Source: Roseovarius marisflavi
GTDB lineage: Bacteria > Pseudomonadota > Alphaproteobacteria > Rhodobacterales > Rhodobacteraceae
Assembly (NCBI RefSeq): GCF_900142625.1
Contig: NZ_FRBN01000016.1
Span: 18,155 to 82,154 of the forward strand
Direction: 5' to 3'
DNA length: 64,000 bases
Shown here: positions 1 through 8,334 of the stretch, piece after piece
Numbering within the stretch: position 1 is the first letter of the stretch
Layout: each line of letters opens with the position of its first letter
Translations under genes and position numbers: made by a program
Notes under the pieces: generated by a model
Told to the model about the DNA's origin: nothing
Database searches by the model: none
The model's input: the letters and a program-made list of their open reading frames with translations, nothing else

Positions 1-159
1 GTTTCGAAAGTCAGACCAGTTCAACTCATTCCCCTTATCACACATTACCACCTATGCATGTATCAGCCGTCACTTGCTTTTCCAATAAAGGACCGTGACA
101 TCCCGTCACTTTATCGTCATCGTAATAACGCAATGTAAGCAATGGGAATTAAAGCCAGA

Positions 160-582
160 ATGTCCCCTGACATCGCAGACAAAATTCGCAGCAGCTTTGC
201 CGCGCAGAGCATGATGCAGACCCTGGGCGCAACGCTTGGCAGCCTCTCGGCGGGCCATGTCGAGATTGAAGCGCCGATTTTATCGACAAGCCGCCAGCAG
301 CACGGATTTGGCCATGCCGGTCTGACCTTTGCCATCGGCGACAGCGCGGCGGGCTATGCCGCACTGTCCGTCATGCCAGAAGGGTTCGAGGTTCTGACCA
401 CCGAGATGAAGATCAACCTTTTGGCCCCGGCCAGGGGCGACGCCCTGATTGCGCGTGGCGCGGTGGTCAAGGCCGGGCGCCGCCTTGTGATCGTGCGCGC
501 GGATGTCTTTGCGCTTGAAGGCGACAAGGAAACCCATATCGCGATGATGACCGGCACGATGATGCCAGTGCCGCGCAGCTAG
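160..582 (+). CDS. PaaI-family hotdog thioesterase
   Basis: Small (140 aa) cytoplasmic hotdog-fold protein of the PaaI/YdiI acyl-CoA thioesterase type, expected to hydrolyse acyl- or aryl-CoA esters. The core is visible as a HGFGHAG stretch near residue 50, followed by the long helix DSAAGYAALS and the strand motif TEMKINLLAPA, both typical of PaaI proteins. I start it at the second Met (MSPDIADK), which fits the family N-terminus; an ATG 18 bases upstream at 142 is also in frame. It stands alone, upstream of murJ. The substrate cannot be told from sequence. Confidence 0.75.
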   Translation: MSPDIADKIRSSFAAQSMMQTLGATLGSLSAGHVEIEAPILSTSRQQHGFGHAGLTFAIGDSAAGYAALSVMPEGFEVLTTEMKINLLAPARGDALIARGAVVKAGRRLVIVRADVFALEGDKETHIAMMTGTMMPVPRS

Positions 583-658
583 CCATACCAACGCCCCCTT
601 TCCCCTGTCAGTGCGATCCGCTAAGCCTGCGGGGACGCATCCAGCCAAAGGCCAGCCC

Positions 659-2206
659 ATGAAACCCGTCCGCCTGCTTACCGGTATCCTGACCGTCGGC
701 GGCTGGACGCTGCTTAGTCGTTTGTTGGGCTTTGTGCGCGATGTGATGATCGCAAGCTATCTTGGCCCCGGCGTGATGATGGACAGCTTTGTCGCCGCCT
801 TCCGTCTTCCCAATATGTTTCGCCGCTTCTTTGCCGAGGGCGCGTTCAACGCGGCCTTCGTGCCGATGTTTTCCAAGCGGCTTGAGGCCGATGAGGATCC
901 GCTTGGCTTTGCCTCACTGGCGATCTCGGGCCTTGGGCTTGTTCTTTTGGCGCTGACCGGGCTTGCGCTGGTGTTCATGCCGGCCCTTGTCTGGGCCACG
1001 GCAGAGGGGTTTGTCGGCGATCAACGCTTTGATATCACGGTTGATTTCGGGCGCATCGTCTTTCCCTACATCCTGTTCATCTCGCTGGCCGCGCTCTTGT
1101 CGGGGACGCTTAATGCGGCCGGGCGCTTTGCCGCCGCTGCCGCCGCACCGGTGCTTTTGAACGTGATGCTGATCGCGGCGATGACCGTCGCGGCGCTTGT
1201 GGGCGGCAAGGTTGCCACGGCGCTTGTCTGGGCCATTCCCTTTGCCGGCGTGGCGCAGCTTGTTCTGGTCTGGCAGGCCGCAAGCCGCGCGGGTTTGCAT
1301 ATCCGCCCGGTGCGCCCGCGCTGGACGCCCGCGATGTCGCAACTGGTGCGCGTCGCCGTGCCCGCCGCCCTTGCCGGGGGGGTGATGCAGGTCAACCTTC
1401 TGGTCGGCCAACAAGTCGCCTCGAATTACGACAAGGCGGTGAGCTGGCTTTATTCAGCGGACCGGCTCTATCAATTGCCGCTTGGGGTGGTCGGCATCGC
1501 GGTGGGCATCGTGTTGTTGCCCGATCTGTCGCGACGCCTGAAGTCGGGCGATGACCGCGGTGCGCGCATGGCCCTGTCGCGCGCGGGCGAGTTGTCGCTG
1601 GCCCTCACCGTGCCCTGTGCCCTGGCGCTTATGGTGATCCCGCTTCAGCTTGTGGCGGTGCTGTTTGAACGCGGCGCCTTTGGCAGCGATGACAGCGCGG
1701 CCACCGCCCTTGCCGTGGCGATTTACGGCCTCGGCCTGCCCGCCTTTGTGATGCAGAAAATCCTGCAACCGCTGTTTTTTGCCCGCGAAGACACCAAGAG
1801 CCCGTTTCGCTATGCGGTTGTGGCGATGATCGTGAATGCGGCCCTTGCCATCGGCCTTGCGATATGGATCGGCTGGATCGCGGCGGCCTTTGCCACCACG
1901 CTGGCCGGGTGGGTCATGGTCTGGCAGCTGATGCGCGGCGCGCGCGCCTTTGGCGATGTGGCCCGGTTTGATAGCCAGTTTTATCGCCGCCTTTGGCGGA
2001 TCGTGCTGGCCTCTGCCCTGATGGGCGTGGTGCTTTGGGGCGGCGGCGTTCTGCTTGGGCCGCTGTTCGCGATCGGCGGCTGGCGGTGGCTGGCGCTTTT
2101 GGTGCTGCTGGTGGCAGGGGGGATCTCCTACGGTGCCTTCGGCCAGATGCTCGGCGCGTTCCGCCTGTCGGAAATCCGCAGCACCCTGCGCCGCTCTCCG
2201 CCCTAG
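659..2206 (+). CDS. murJ: Lipid II flippase MurJ
   Basis: Inner-membrane flippase of the MVF/MOP superfamily that moves lipid II to the periplasmic face for peptidoglycan synthesis. The 515-residue protein is almost entirely hydrophobic helices, with the family signature SRLLGFVRDVMIA at about residues 19-31 and the conserved MDSFVAAFRLPN and RRFFAEGAFNAAFVP segments just after. The start at 659 is chosen because MurJ proteins begin shortly before the SRLLG motif; an in-frame ATG at 611 would add 16 atypical residues. It converges on the rhomboid-like gene, the two stop codons overlapping at 2203-2206. Confidence 0.95.
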   Translation: MKPVRLLTGILTVGGWTLLSRLLGFVRDVMIASYLGPGVMMDSFVAAFRLPNMFRRFFAEGAFNAAFVPMFSKRLEADEDPLGFASLAISGLGLVLLALTGLALVFMPALVWATAEGFVGDQRFDITVDFGRIVFPYILFISLAALLSGTLNAAGRFAAAAAAPVLLNVMLIAAMTVAALVGGKVATALVWAIPFAGVAQLVLVWQAASRAGLHIRPVRPRWTPAMSQLVRVAVPAALAGGVMQVNLLVGQQVASNYDKAVSWLYSADRLYQLPLGVVGIAVGIVLLPDLSRRLKSGDDRGARMALSRAGELSLALTVPCALALMVIPLQLVAVLFERGAFGSDDSAATALAVAIYGLGLPAFVMQKILQPLFFAREDTKSPFRYAVVAMIVNAALAIGLAIWIGWIAAAFATTLAGWVMVWQLMRGARAFGDVARFDSQFYRRLWRIVLASALMGVVLWGGGVLLGPLFAIGGWRWLALLVLLVAGGISYGAFGQMLGAFRLSEIRSTLRRSPP

Positions 2207-2889
2207 TCGTGCCGGATCTTGGCGCGGATTTTCGACCAGCCGCCGGGGCTTAGGAAGAACGACGCCAGAAACCCGGCGCCAAAGCCCGAGACATCCGCGA
2301 TCCATGTGCTGCTGCCGCCAAACAACAGGGCAAAGGTCAGTTGAAGCAGCATCAGAATGCCAATCAGGCTAAAGGCGCGCGATTGATTGGCGCCAAGCTG
2401 TCCCAGGCGAAGCCACATCAGATAGGTAAAGCCGCCGATCAGGCCATAGACCCCCGGAAAGGCGCCGATAAGCCAGGGCTGATCGCTGACGGTGAGACCA
2501 TAAACCGCCGCGCCCGTGACCGAGCAGAGGACGAAGAGCACCAGAACCGCCCATTGGCGAAACACCTCGCCAATGAATTTGCCCATCGCCAGAAGCAGGA
2601 CGCCGGAAAACAGCGCGTGGGTAAAGCTGCTATGGACAAAGACATAGCTGAAAAAGCGGCGAAGGTGCTCGGCGGGAAATATCTGATTTTGCAGCATCCA
2701 CGCCATGATGTCGCTGTTAAAGCCGTAATCCTCGATCGCCGCAGAGCGCCAGCCGACGGCCTCGGGGCCGCCGACAAACCCGCGCGCACCAAGCGAAAAA
2801 ATCGCCTCGACGCCGACGATAACAAGGAAAAGCGCCACTACAACCGGCGGAACCGGGTTGACGGGGCTTTCGTTTACGGGGTCTGACAT
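2203..2889 (-). CDS. Rhomboid-fold membrane protein, probably catalytically dead
   Basis: A 228-residue polytopic membrane protein with rhomboid layout: soluble N-terminus, a loop, then clustered helices. The HxxxxHxxxN segment reads H86...H91...S95, so the oxyanion Asn is Ser. The GxSG serine motif reads GAFPG (142-146), with Phe where the nucleophile should be. The last helix has a Ser (about 201) where the catalytic His is expected. It is therefore probably a pseudoprotease and not an active GlpG-type enzyme. The start at 2889 removes a 38-residue non-conserved extension. It is divergent from trpS across a 73-base spacer. Confidence 0.75.
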   Translation of the reverse strand: MSDPVNESPVNPVPPVVVALFLVIVGVEAIFSLGARGFVGGPEAVGWRSAAIEDYGFNSDIMAWMLQNQIFPAEHLRRFFSYVFVHSSFTHALFSGVLLLAMGKFIGEVFRQWAVLVLFVLCSVTGAAVYGLTVSDQPWLIGAFPGVYGLIGGFTYLMWLRLGQLGANQSRAFSLIGILMLLQLTFALLFGGSSTWIADVSGFGAGFLASFFLSPGGWSKIRAKIRHD

Positions 2890-2962
2890 GCCTGCTCTCC
2901 TTGACGGGGCTTTGACGCATGGGTAAGCGAGGCAGGCGAAGAAATCCAGACGGAGATGACAT

Positions 2963-3991
2963 ATGACCGAAGCAGGCTTCACACCGCGGGTCTTTTCGGG
3001 CATTCAGCCCTCGGGCAACCTGCATCTTGGCAATTATCTTGGCGCGCTCAAGCGCTTTGCCGATGCACAGAACAAGGGCATTCCGTCGATCTATTGCATG
3101 GTCGATCTGCATGCGGTCACCGTCTGGCAGGACCCGGCCGAACTGCGCCACTCCACGCGCGAGCTTGCGGTCGGCTTTATCGCCTCGGGGCTTGACCCGG
3201 AAAAATCCATCCTGTTCAACCAGAGCCAGGTCGCCGAACATTCACAGCTTGCCTGGATTTTCAATTGCGTGGCGCGCATGGGCTGGATGCAGCGCATGAC
3301 CCAGTTCAAGGACAAGGCGGGCAAGAATGCGCAGAATGCCTCGCTTGGGCTGTTTGCCTATCCCGCGCTGATGGCGGCCGATATTCTGGCCTATCACGCC
3401 ACCCATGTGCCGGTCGGCGAGGATCAGAAACAGCATCTCGAACTGACCCGCGACATCGCGGCCAAGTTCAACAATGATTTCGGCGTTGATTTCTTTCCGA
3501 TCACCGAGCCGGTGATCGAGGGCACCGGCACGCGGGTGATGTCGCTGCGCGATGGCTCGAAGAAGATGTCGAAATCCGACCCTTCCGATATGAGCCGCAT
3601 CAACCTGACCGATGATGCCGACACGATTGCCAAGAAAATCCGCAAGGCCAAGACCGACCCGGAGCCGCTTCCCTCCGAGGTGAAGGGGCTGGAAGAGCGC
3701 CCCGAGGCGCGCAATCTGGTGAATATCTATGCCGCTCTGGCCGATATGAGCGTCGATCAGGTGATGGCAGAGGCCGGCGGCAAGGCGTTTTCCGAGTTCA
3801 AGCCGATGCTCGCCGATCTTGCGGTTGAAAAGCTGGCGCCGATTTCTGGCGAAATGTCCCGGCTGATGACTGATGTGTCCGAGATCGACCGTATCCTTGG
3901 CAACGGCGCGGACCGCGCCCGCGCCATCGCCGCGCCGATCCTGCGCCAGACCTATGAGATCATGGGCATGGTCGGCCCGCGCGAGGTGTGA
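2963..3991 (+). CDS. trpS: Tryptophanyl-tRNA synthetase
   Basis: Class I aminoacyl-tRNA synthetase charging tRNA-Trp in the cytoplasm. Both ATP-binding signatures are present: HLGN at residue 21 (HIGH type) after SGIQPSGN, and KMSKS at 201-205. Length (342 aa) is normal for bacterial TrpS and the middle segment [15 protein letters not shown] is highly characteristic. The start has a GGAGATGACAT leader just upstream. In related Rhodobacteraceae trpS sits close to murJ, as here. Confidence 0.97.
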   Translation: MTEAGFTPRVFSGIQPSGNLHLGNYLGALKRFADAQNKGIPSIYCMVDLHAVTVWQDPAELRHSTRELAVGFIASGLDPEKSILFNQSQVAEHSQLAWIFNCVARMGWMQRMTQFKDKAGKNAQNASLGLFAYPALMAADILAYHATHVPVGEDQKQHLELTRDIAAKFNNDFGVDFFPITEPVIEGTGTRVMSLRDGSKKMSKSDPSDMSRINLTDDADTIAKKIRKAKTDPEPLPSEVKGLEERPEARNLVNIYAALADMSVDQVMAEAGGKAFSEFKPMLADLAVEKLAPISGEMSRLMTDVSEIDRILGNGADRARAIAAPILRQTYEIMGMVGPREV

Positions 3992-4001
3992 CAGCCGCTC
4001 G

Positions 4002-4637
4002 TCAGCCCAGATCGGGCGCGGTCTTGGCAAATGTATCGTGCGCCTGCATGGCCCCCCACCACTCGGCGATGCCGGGCACCGACATGACCTCGCCCGCGTC
4101 CGGCGTGAGCGAGACATAAAACATGATCGGCCCAAGGAAATAATCCGCCAGCGTCGGTGCATCGCCCGCCAGCCATTTGGCCTCGCCCTTGTTCTCCATC
4201 AGCAGCTTCAAAAGCTTTTCCGACGCCGCAAGCGCGGCCTCGCGCGCCTCTCCGTTCTGCCCGCCGATGAAATCAGGAAACAGGTGATAGCCCGCCACGC
4301 CCACAAGCGCGCCATAGCCATAGCTGTCGATCAGGCCAATCGCCTCATTCATGCGCGCGCGCTCCTTGGCATCATTGGGGATCAGCGCCGGTTCCGGCGC
4401 GATATCCTCAAGATAGCGGCAGATCGCATCGGTCTCGCGGATGCGCAGCCCGTCGATATCCATCACCGGCACCTTGCCAAAAGGATGACGCGCCAGATGC
4501 TCGGGCTGGCGCGGCTCGCCCGCCAGAACATTGACCGGCACCTGATCGTATTGCATGCCCTTATCGGCCAGAACCATGCGCACGGTGCGCACATAGGTTG
4601 ACCCGTCAAAGCCGTAGAGCGTTGGTTTATCTTTCAT
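4002..4637 (-). CDS. Glutathione S-transferase family protein
   Basis: A 211-residue two-domain GST. The N-terminal thioredoxin-like domain (about 1-80) has the strand-helix start KPTLYGFDGSTYVRTVRM and the cis-proline GSH-binding element GKVPVMDIDGLRIRETDAICRYL. The C-terminal all-alpha domain carries the usual WLAGDAPTLADYFLGP segment. It probably conjugates or reduces small electrophiles with glutathione in the cytoplasm; the substrate is unknown. It converges on trpS and stands alone. Confidence 0.85.
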   Translation of the reverse strand: MKDKPTLYGFDGSTYVRTVRMVLADKGMQYDQVPVNVLAGEPRQPEHLARHPFGKVPVMDIDGLRIRETDAICRYLEDIAPEPALIPNDAKERARMNEAIGLIDSYGYGALVGVAGYHLFPDFIGGQNGEAREAALAASEKLLKLLMENKGEAKWLAGDAPTLADYFLGPIMFYVSLTPDAGEVMSVPGIAEWWGAMQAHDTFAKTAPDLG

Positions 4638-4856
4638 TTCTCCCTCCCTTTCACTGGACCATATTGCAGCGGGCGCATATCATATGCCTTGCCCTCTTCA
4701 GTCCCGGCCCAAAGATAGAAGGGGACCACGCCACGCGCAAATCAATCCGTCTTGAGGCCGGATTTCAAAGCGATCGACGCCCCGCGCCCGCCACCGCTTG
4801 ACCTTGCCCGCGCCGCGCCGCACTCTGCTGCCAACCCTGTCCTCAAAAGGCCCGCC

Positions 4857-5339
4857 ATGACCCCCGAAGAGATTGCCAGACTGCCCTATCGTCCCTGCGT
4901 CGGCGTCATGCTGACCAATGCCGAGGGCCATGTTTTTGTCGGCCAGCGGATCGACAATGAAACCGCCGCCTGGCAGATGCCGCAAGGCGGGGTTGATCCC
5001 GGAGAGGCAGCCCGCGACGCCGCTCTGCGCGAATTGTGGGAGGAAACCGGCGTTACGGCCGACAAGGTGCGGATCGAGGCGGAAACTGCGGATTGGATTC
5101 CCTACGAACTTCCGCATGACCTTGTGCCGCGCCTCTGGAAGGGACGCTATCGCGGGCAGGCGCAGAAATGGTTTCTACTGCGCTTTCTGGGCACCGACAG
5201 CGATGTGAATATCATCACCGATCACCCCGAGTTTTCAGAGTGGCGCTGGTTGCCACCCCAGGATCTTGAGGCCAATATCGTCCCCTTCAAACGCAAGGTT
5301 TACGCCCGCGTTCTGGCCGAGTTCGGCCCGTTGCTGTGA
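4857..5339 (+). CDS. rppH: RNA pyrophosphohydrolase (Nudix)
   Basis: Nudix hydrolase that removes pyrophosphate from the 5' triphosphate end of RNAs, starting their decay; also known as NudH/IalA in alphaproteobacteria. The Nudix box spans residues 44-66 ([23 protein letters not shown] splits as GG, then REL and EETG), and YRPCVGVML near the N-terminus and the W-x-PQGG element are family hallmarks. I use the ATG at 4857 ([12 protein letters not shown]), giving 160 aa, the normal length; the ORF extends upstream without similarity. The next gene overlaps its stop codon. Confidence 0.94.
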   Translation: MTPEEIARLPYRPCVGVMLTNAEGHVFVGQRIDNETAAWQMPQGGVDPGEAARDAALRELWEETGVTADKVRIEAETADWIPYELPHDLVPRLWKGRYRGQAQKWFLLRFLGTDSDVNIITDHPEFSEWRWLPPQDLEANIVPFKRKVYARVLAEFGPLL

Positions 5340-5884
5340 TCCGCGCGGCGCTTATTGGCGCGCTGTGCCTGACGGCGGGACCGGGGCTTGCGCTGTCGTG
5401 CATGGCGCCGGATGTGGCGAAAACCTATGCCCGCGCGGCCGAGGCCGACGAGAGTTATGTGGTGGTGCGGGGTCGGCTGACCTTTGATGCCACGCAACTG
5501 CCCAAGACCGACTGGCAAAACCAGCAAGCCACGCCGCCTCATACCCCGATTGCGGCCCGGATCACCGGACAAGCCCTGTCACTAACGGGGTTCGATCTCC
5601 CGTTTGAACGCGACATCACCCTTGATGTGCAATGTTTCGGCCCCTGGTGCGCAGGCGCTGCCACTGAGACCGACTACCTCGGCTTTCTCGAACAACGCGA
5701 AACTGGCTACGTGCTGGTGCTTGATCCCTGTGGCGGCATGGGCTTTGCCAATCCGACGCCCGAGATGCTGGACCGGGTCAAAACCTGTTTCCAAGGCGGG
5801 CCTTGCGTGTTAGGTGACACTCATTATTACAGTGATACCGGAAGACCCAAGATGAAGCCGAATATAGGCGGATGGGCCTTGTAA
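5336..5884 (+). CDS. Secreted protein of unknown function
   Basis: A 182-residue protein with an N-terminal signal peptide ([15 protein letters not shown], then a small-residue stretch ending in LALSC). It starts with GTG inside the rppH stop (GTGA overlap), so translation is probably coupled. The mature part holds six or more Cys (near residues 22, 99, 104, 131, 146, 152), suggesting disulfides in the periplasm. The region before the first Cys is only a poor lipobox, so lipidation is doubtful. I do not recognise a family with a known function. Confidence 0.7.
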   Translation: MIRAALIGALCLTAGPGLALSCMAPDVAKTYARAAEADESYVVVRGRLTFDATQLPKTDWQNQQATPPHTPIAARITGQALSLTGFDLPFERDITLDVQCFGPWCAGAATETDYLGFLEQRETGYVLVLDPCGGMGFANPTPEMLDRVKTCFQGGPCVLGDTHYYSDTGRPKMKPNIGGWAL

Positions 5885-6217
5885 ATAAGGGGTATCGGCA
5901 TGCAAACGGGCGGCGTGGACGGGCGCTGGTGAAGTTTACAGTGAATGATAAAAACGGGGCGAAAATGGCGATTGGGGCGATTTTCGGGGCGTGTGGGGAC
6001 GCAGGGTGCAAAACGCGCGAAACCCTATCAAAATATGATTTAACGGGCTGTCAAAGGGGTGTTTTGGGGGCTGTTAAGGGGGCTGAGAGAGGTCCGGAAC
6101 TGCGAAGTGAGCCGCGCAGTTCGCAGATGACTTCGCAGAAAGAGATTACCGTTTTAATATCAGAGGTATGGCATTTTCAGCCTGACGCATGATGACGCGC
6201 GAACTGCGAAGTGATTT
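5885..6217. other. Gene-free stretch with a repeated heptamer
   Basis: No convincing gene. The right half holds the 14-mer GAACTGCGAAGTGA twice (6097-6110, 6201-6214) and its core CTGCGAA/TTCGCAG four times in both orientations (6100, 6120, 6132, 6204). The stretch marks the change from chromosomal genes to prophage remnant. Confidence 0.6.
6097..6214. repeat. 14-bp direct repeat with inverted heptamers
   Basis: GAACTGCGAAGTGA at 6097-6110 and 6201-6214, with TTCGCAG at 6120-6126 and 6132-6138 between them. The second copy runs into the stop of the SLATT-like gene. It could be a protein-binding array or recombination scar of the prophage; its function is unknown. Confidence 0.55.
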
Positions 6218-6730
6218 TCAGCGTTGAAGGGCGCTATCGCCGGAAAGGTACTGGGCGAAGCGGCGCTGATGCCAGCGCAGCGGTTCGATGTCATCCGAGC
6301 CTATGGCGCGGGCAACCTGATTGTGGCAAATCAGGTCGAGATAGCGCATGATCGGCCGCTCTCTTGCCTCGATCGACAGGACCTCGGCGCGCATTTCGCG
6401 CAGGTCATCCGGCGTTGGATCGCCACGCATCGCGAGGATGCGTTCAAGCGAAAGAAACTCTCCGGCAAGACCGTTGTGCTGGCGCGCCTTCACTCCGAGA
6501 CGCAGCACCTGGTCAAGGGCCTGCATCCCTGCCACGGCAGCGCCCGCCAGGAGCGGAACCCACGCCGACGATTGTGCCAGAAGCGCGACAACAACAGACG
6601 AGCCCGCCAGGAGGGAGAGCGCCGAAAAGGTGTTTGACCAAGCCTCAAAAAAACGCTCGCGCAGGCGATGATAGCGCACCGAGCGTTGCAGATGACAGCT
6701 CAGGTCGTGGCGTTCTTCGTCGACGGTCAT
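6218..6730 (-). CDS. SLATT-like two-TM protein (prophage-linked)
   Basis: A 170-residue protein: charged N-terminus, two adjacent hydrophobic segments (about residues 34-72), then a helical cytoplasmic tail with HNGLAGEFLSLERILAM and LSIEARERPIMRYLDL. This architecture resembles SLATT-domain membrane effectors, which pair with nucleotide-second-messenger or other defence systems; that assignment is by pattern only. I start at 6730 (MTVDEERHDL); an in-frame ATG 45 bases further up is unlikely. It is last in a minus-strand operon of phage repressor, 61-aa protein and this gene, so it would be made in the lysogenic state. Confidence 0.55.
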   Translation of the reverse strand: MTVDEERHDLSCHLQRSVRYHRLRERFFEAWSNTFSALSLLAGSSVVVALLAQSSAWVPLLAGAAVAGMQALDQVLRLGVKARQHNGLAGEFLSLERILAMRGDPTPDDLREMRAEVLSIEARERPIMRYLDLICHNQVARAIGSDDIEPLRWHQRRFAQYLSGDSALQR

Positions 6731-6735
6731 GTGAC

Positions 6736-6921
6736 CTATCCTTCTTCTTCGCCCTGCCCCCTGTCCGGCTTGCACGCGGGGGCGGGACGGGTGGGTGATA
6801 CGTCGAACCCGCCACGCTTGCCCTCGCTGTAATCGAGGCTGTCGTTGCGCGTGTTGTTCGACGGTGTCTGGTGCTTGCCGTCATCGCGGGACGGTCTGGC
6901 CGGTGTCTTTCTGTCTACCAT
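6736..6921 (-). CDS. Small hydrophilic protein (prophage-linked)
   Basis: A 61-codon ORF between the repressor and the SLATT-like gene. A purine-rich AAAGAGAG lies about 10 bases before its ATG, and its stop is 5 bases before the next start, which supports real translation. The product is very polar, rich in Pro, Arg, Asp and Gly, and looks disordered. No family is recognised. Confidence 0.45.
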   Translation of the reverse strand: MVDRKTPARPSRDDGKHQTPSNNTRNDSLDYSEGKRGGFDVSPTRPAPACKPDRGQGEEEG

Positions 6922-6966
6922 ATCGGTGGGCTCTCTTTCATATGAAGTTAACGCGCCGCGCGGGGA

Positions 6967-7635
6967 TCACCACGCATGCGCTGACCAGACAATCTCGCCG
7001 AGGATGCGCAGGCGGTTCATGTCGTCGCCACGGCGGGTCTCGGCGGGGTGGGTCGGGTTGTCCGAGGTCAGAACGATCAGCTCGTTCTCGACGAGATCGA
7101 GGCGTTTGACGCGGGCGCTTCCGTCGATATCGACCAGGGCATAGACATGACGGTTGCGGATGGCGGTGCGGCGCTCGTCGATCATGACGAGATCACCGTC
7201 GTGCAAGGTGGGCGCCATGCTGTCGCCGGTGACGGTGAGAAGGCAGACGCTGGCGGGTGAGATGTCACGCTCGCGCAGCCAGTCGCGGCGGAAGGCGAGC
7301 GCGCCTTGCAGGCTGACATCGCCATTCTCGGCCCCCGCTCCGGCGGCAAGGCGGGCGTCAACCCAGGGGATCGGGGCATAATCGGCCCCGTCGAGAGACA
7401 CAATATATATAGGGCCGGTTTCGCGCGGCGGACCGATGTAGAATTCGAGGCCGAGGGCGCGGGCAAGATCCTTTAAACTGGAGTACGGCGTATCGCGACC
7501 TGATTGAATACTCCTTAGAACTCCAACAGAAACGCCCAAATCGCGGGCATAAGGCCTGAGCCCTTTCTCTTTGATGCCCTCCTTAATCATCGCAAAAAGA
7601 GGCTCTTCGTCAATGTGTGCTGCGAATCGTGTCAT
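6967..7635 (-). CDS. CI/LexA-like phage repressor with S24 peptidase domain
   Basis: Cytoplasmic repressor of the C1/LexA type. An N-terminal XRE-like helix-turn-helix (IKEKGLRPYARDLGVSVGVLRSIQSG) is followed by a linker and a C-terminal S24 domain containing the GDSMAPTLHDGD serine motif and the later VYALVDIDGSARVKRL lysine segment. RecA-stimulated self-cleavage would relieve repression. The start is uncertain: 7635 is listed, but 7662 and 7590 are in frame, and 7590 would leave room for a divergent promoter. It is divergent from the Cro-like early operon and leads the three-gene operon ending with the SLATT-like gene. Confidence 0.85.
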   Translation of the reverse strand: MTRFAAHIDEEPLFAMIKEGIKEKGLRPYARDLGVSVGVLRSIQSGRDTPYSSLKDLARALGLEFYIGPPRETGPIYIVSLDGADYAPIPWVDARLAAGAGAENGDVSLQGALAFRRDWLRERDISPASVCLLTVTGDSMAPTLHDGDLVMIDERRTAIRNRHVYALVDIDGSARVKRLDLVENELIVLTSDNPTHPAETRRGDDMNRLRILGEIVWSAHAW

Positions 7636-7903
7636 GATGAGCACGTCCGGCATAATTTGCACCCTAACAGAGGTGCTGGCGGCTCACACAAGTCGAGCGA
7701 TCTCGACTGTGTCGCGCCTGAGCACCGGAAGTGGAGACACTTACCGGAGACTTAAATTGCGCGGACCAAACGGATCGCGCCGCCACAGGATATCAACTGA
7801 GAGGGTCGAGGCGTCGCTCGCATGGTTCGATGCGAACTGGCCCGAGGACCTTGCCTGGCCGACCGATATCCCCCGTCCCTCCAATAAGGAGGACGCGGCG
7901 TGA
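7634..7903 (+). CDS. Cro/Ner-like HTH protein of the prophage
   Basis: About 89 aa, divergent from the repressor. A helix-turn-helix is plausible in LTEVLAAHTSRAISTVSRL near the N-terminus, followed by a short basic part and a C-terminal helix ending in WFDANWPEDLAW and a Pro-rich tail. Its place opposite the repressor suggests a Cro- or Ner-type early regulator. The start is uncertain: ATG codons at 7634 and 7637 overlap or abut the repressor start. The stop overlaps the GTG of the next gene, so the two are coupled. Confidence 0.5.
   Translation: MMSTSGIICTLTEVLAAHTSRAISTVSRLSTGSGDTYRRLKLRGPNGSRRHRISTERVEASLAWFDANWPEDLAWPTDIPRPSNKEDAA
7659..7708. promoter_or_regulatory. Candidate repressor operators
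   Basis: Two inverted repeats lie in the repressor/Cro-like divergent region: GCACC-N8-GGTGC (7659-7676) and AGTCGAG-CGAT-CTCGACT (7691-7708, perfect 7-base arms). Position suggests operator sites for the phage repressor, although both fall inside the Cro-like coding sequence if that gene starts at 7634. Confidence 0.35.
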
Positions 7904-8334
7904 TCCGGCCCCATGTGCGGGCGGAAATCGACGCGACGCGCGCCGCCCTGGCGCGGTTGCGGCTGGTGGCGCAGCGGGTGTGCCTGCCGCCCAGAAAGCC
8001 CGCAGCGAGTGCGAAGCAAGCGACGACGGGCGCAGCGATGATCGCGCTTGATGACGCCTATACGGCGGCGACGGGCACTGTCCTCACCCTGAATAACGCG
8101 CCGATGAGGCAGCTGCTTTGGTTCGGAAACTATCGAGCGGTTCACAAGACAGGCCCCGGAGTGAGGTGGACCGTCATCATGGCGCTTTACCGGCTCCGCT
8201 ACGGTCAAAACGGATGCCGTCCGAACACGCTGGAAGCCGCAATCGTCTATTTCAGCGCGATTTGGCCGGAGGGGGCGATCTGGTCGGCCTCGGTCGCGCG
8301 TCCCACCTCAGTGAGAAGGAGTGTTTCGGCATGA
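7900..8334 (+). CDS. Prophage early protein of unknown function
   Basis: A 144-residue protein starting with GTG inside the stop of the Cro-like gene (good AAGGAGG leader). The N-terminal part is Ala/Arg-rich; the C-terminal part contains LEAAIVYFSAIWPEGAIW, which resembles the tail of the preceding protein (VEASLAWFDANWPEDLAW), so the two share a small C-terminal module. No function is recognised. Its stop overlaps the ATG of the next ORF (ATGA), so three early genes form a coupled operon. Confidence 0.55.
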   Translation: MIRPHVRAEIDATRAALARLRLVAQRVCLPPRKPAASAKQATTGAAMIALDDAYTAATGTVLTLNNAPMRQLLWFGNYRAVHKTGPGVRWTVIMALYRLRYGQNGCRPNTLEAAIVYFSAIWPEGAIWSASVARPTSVRRSVSA

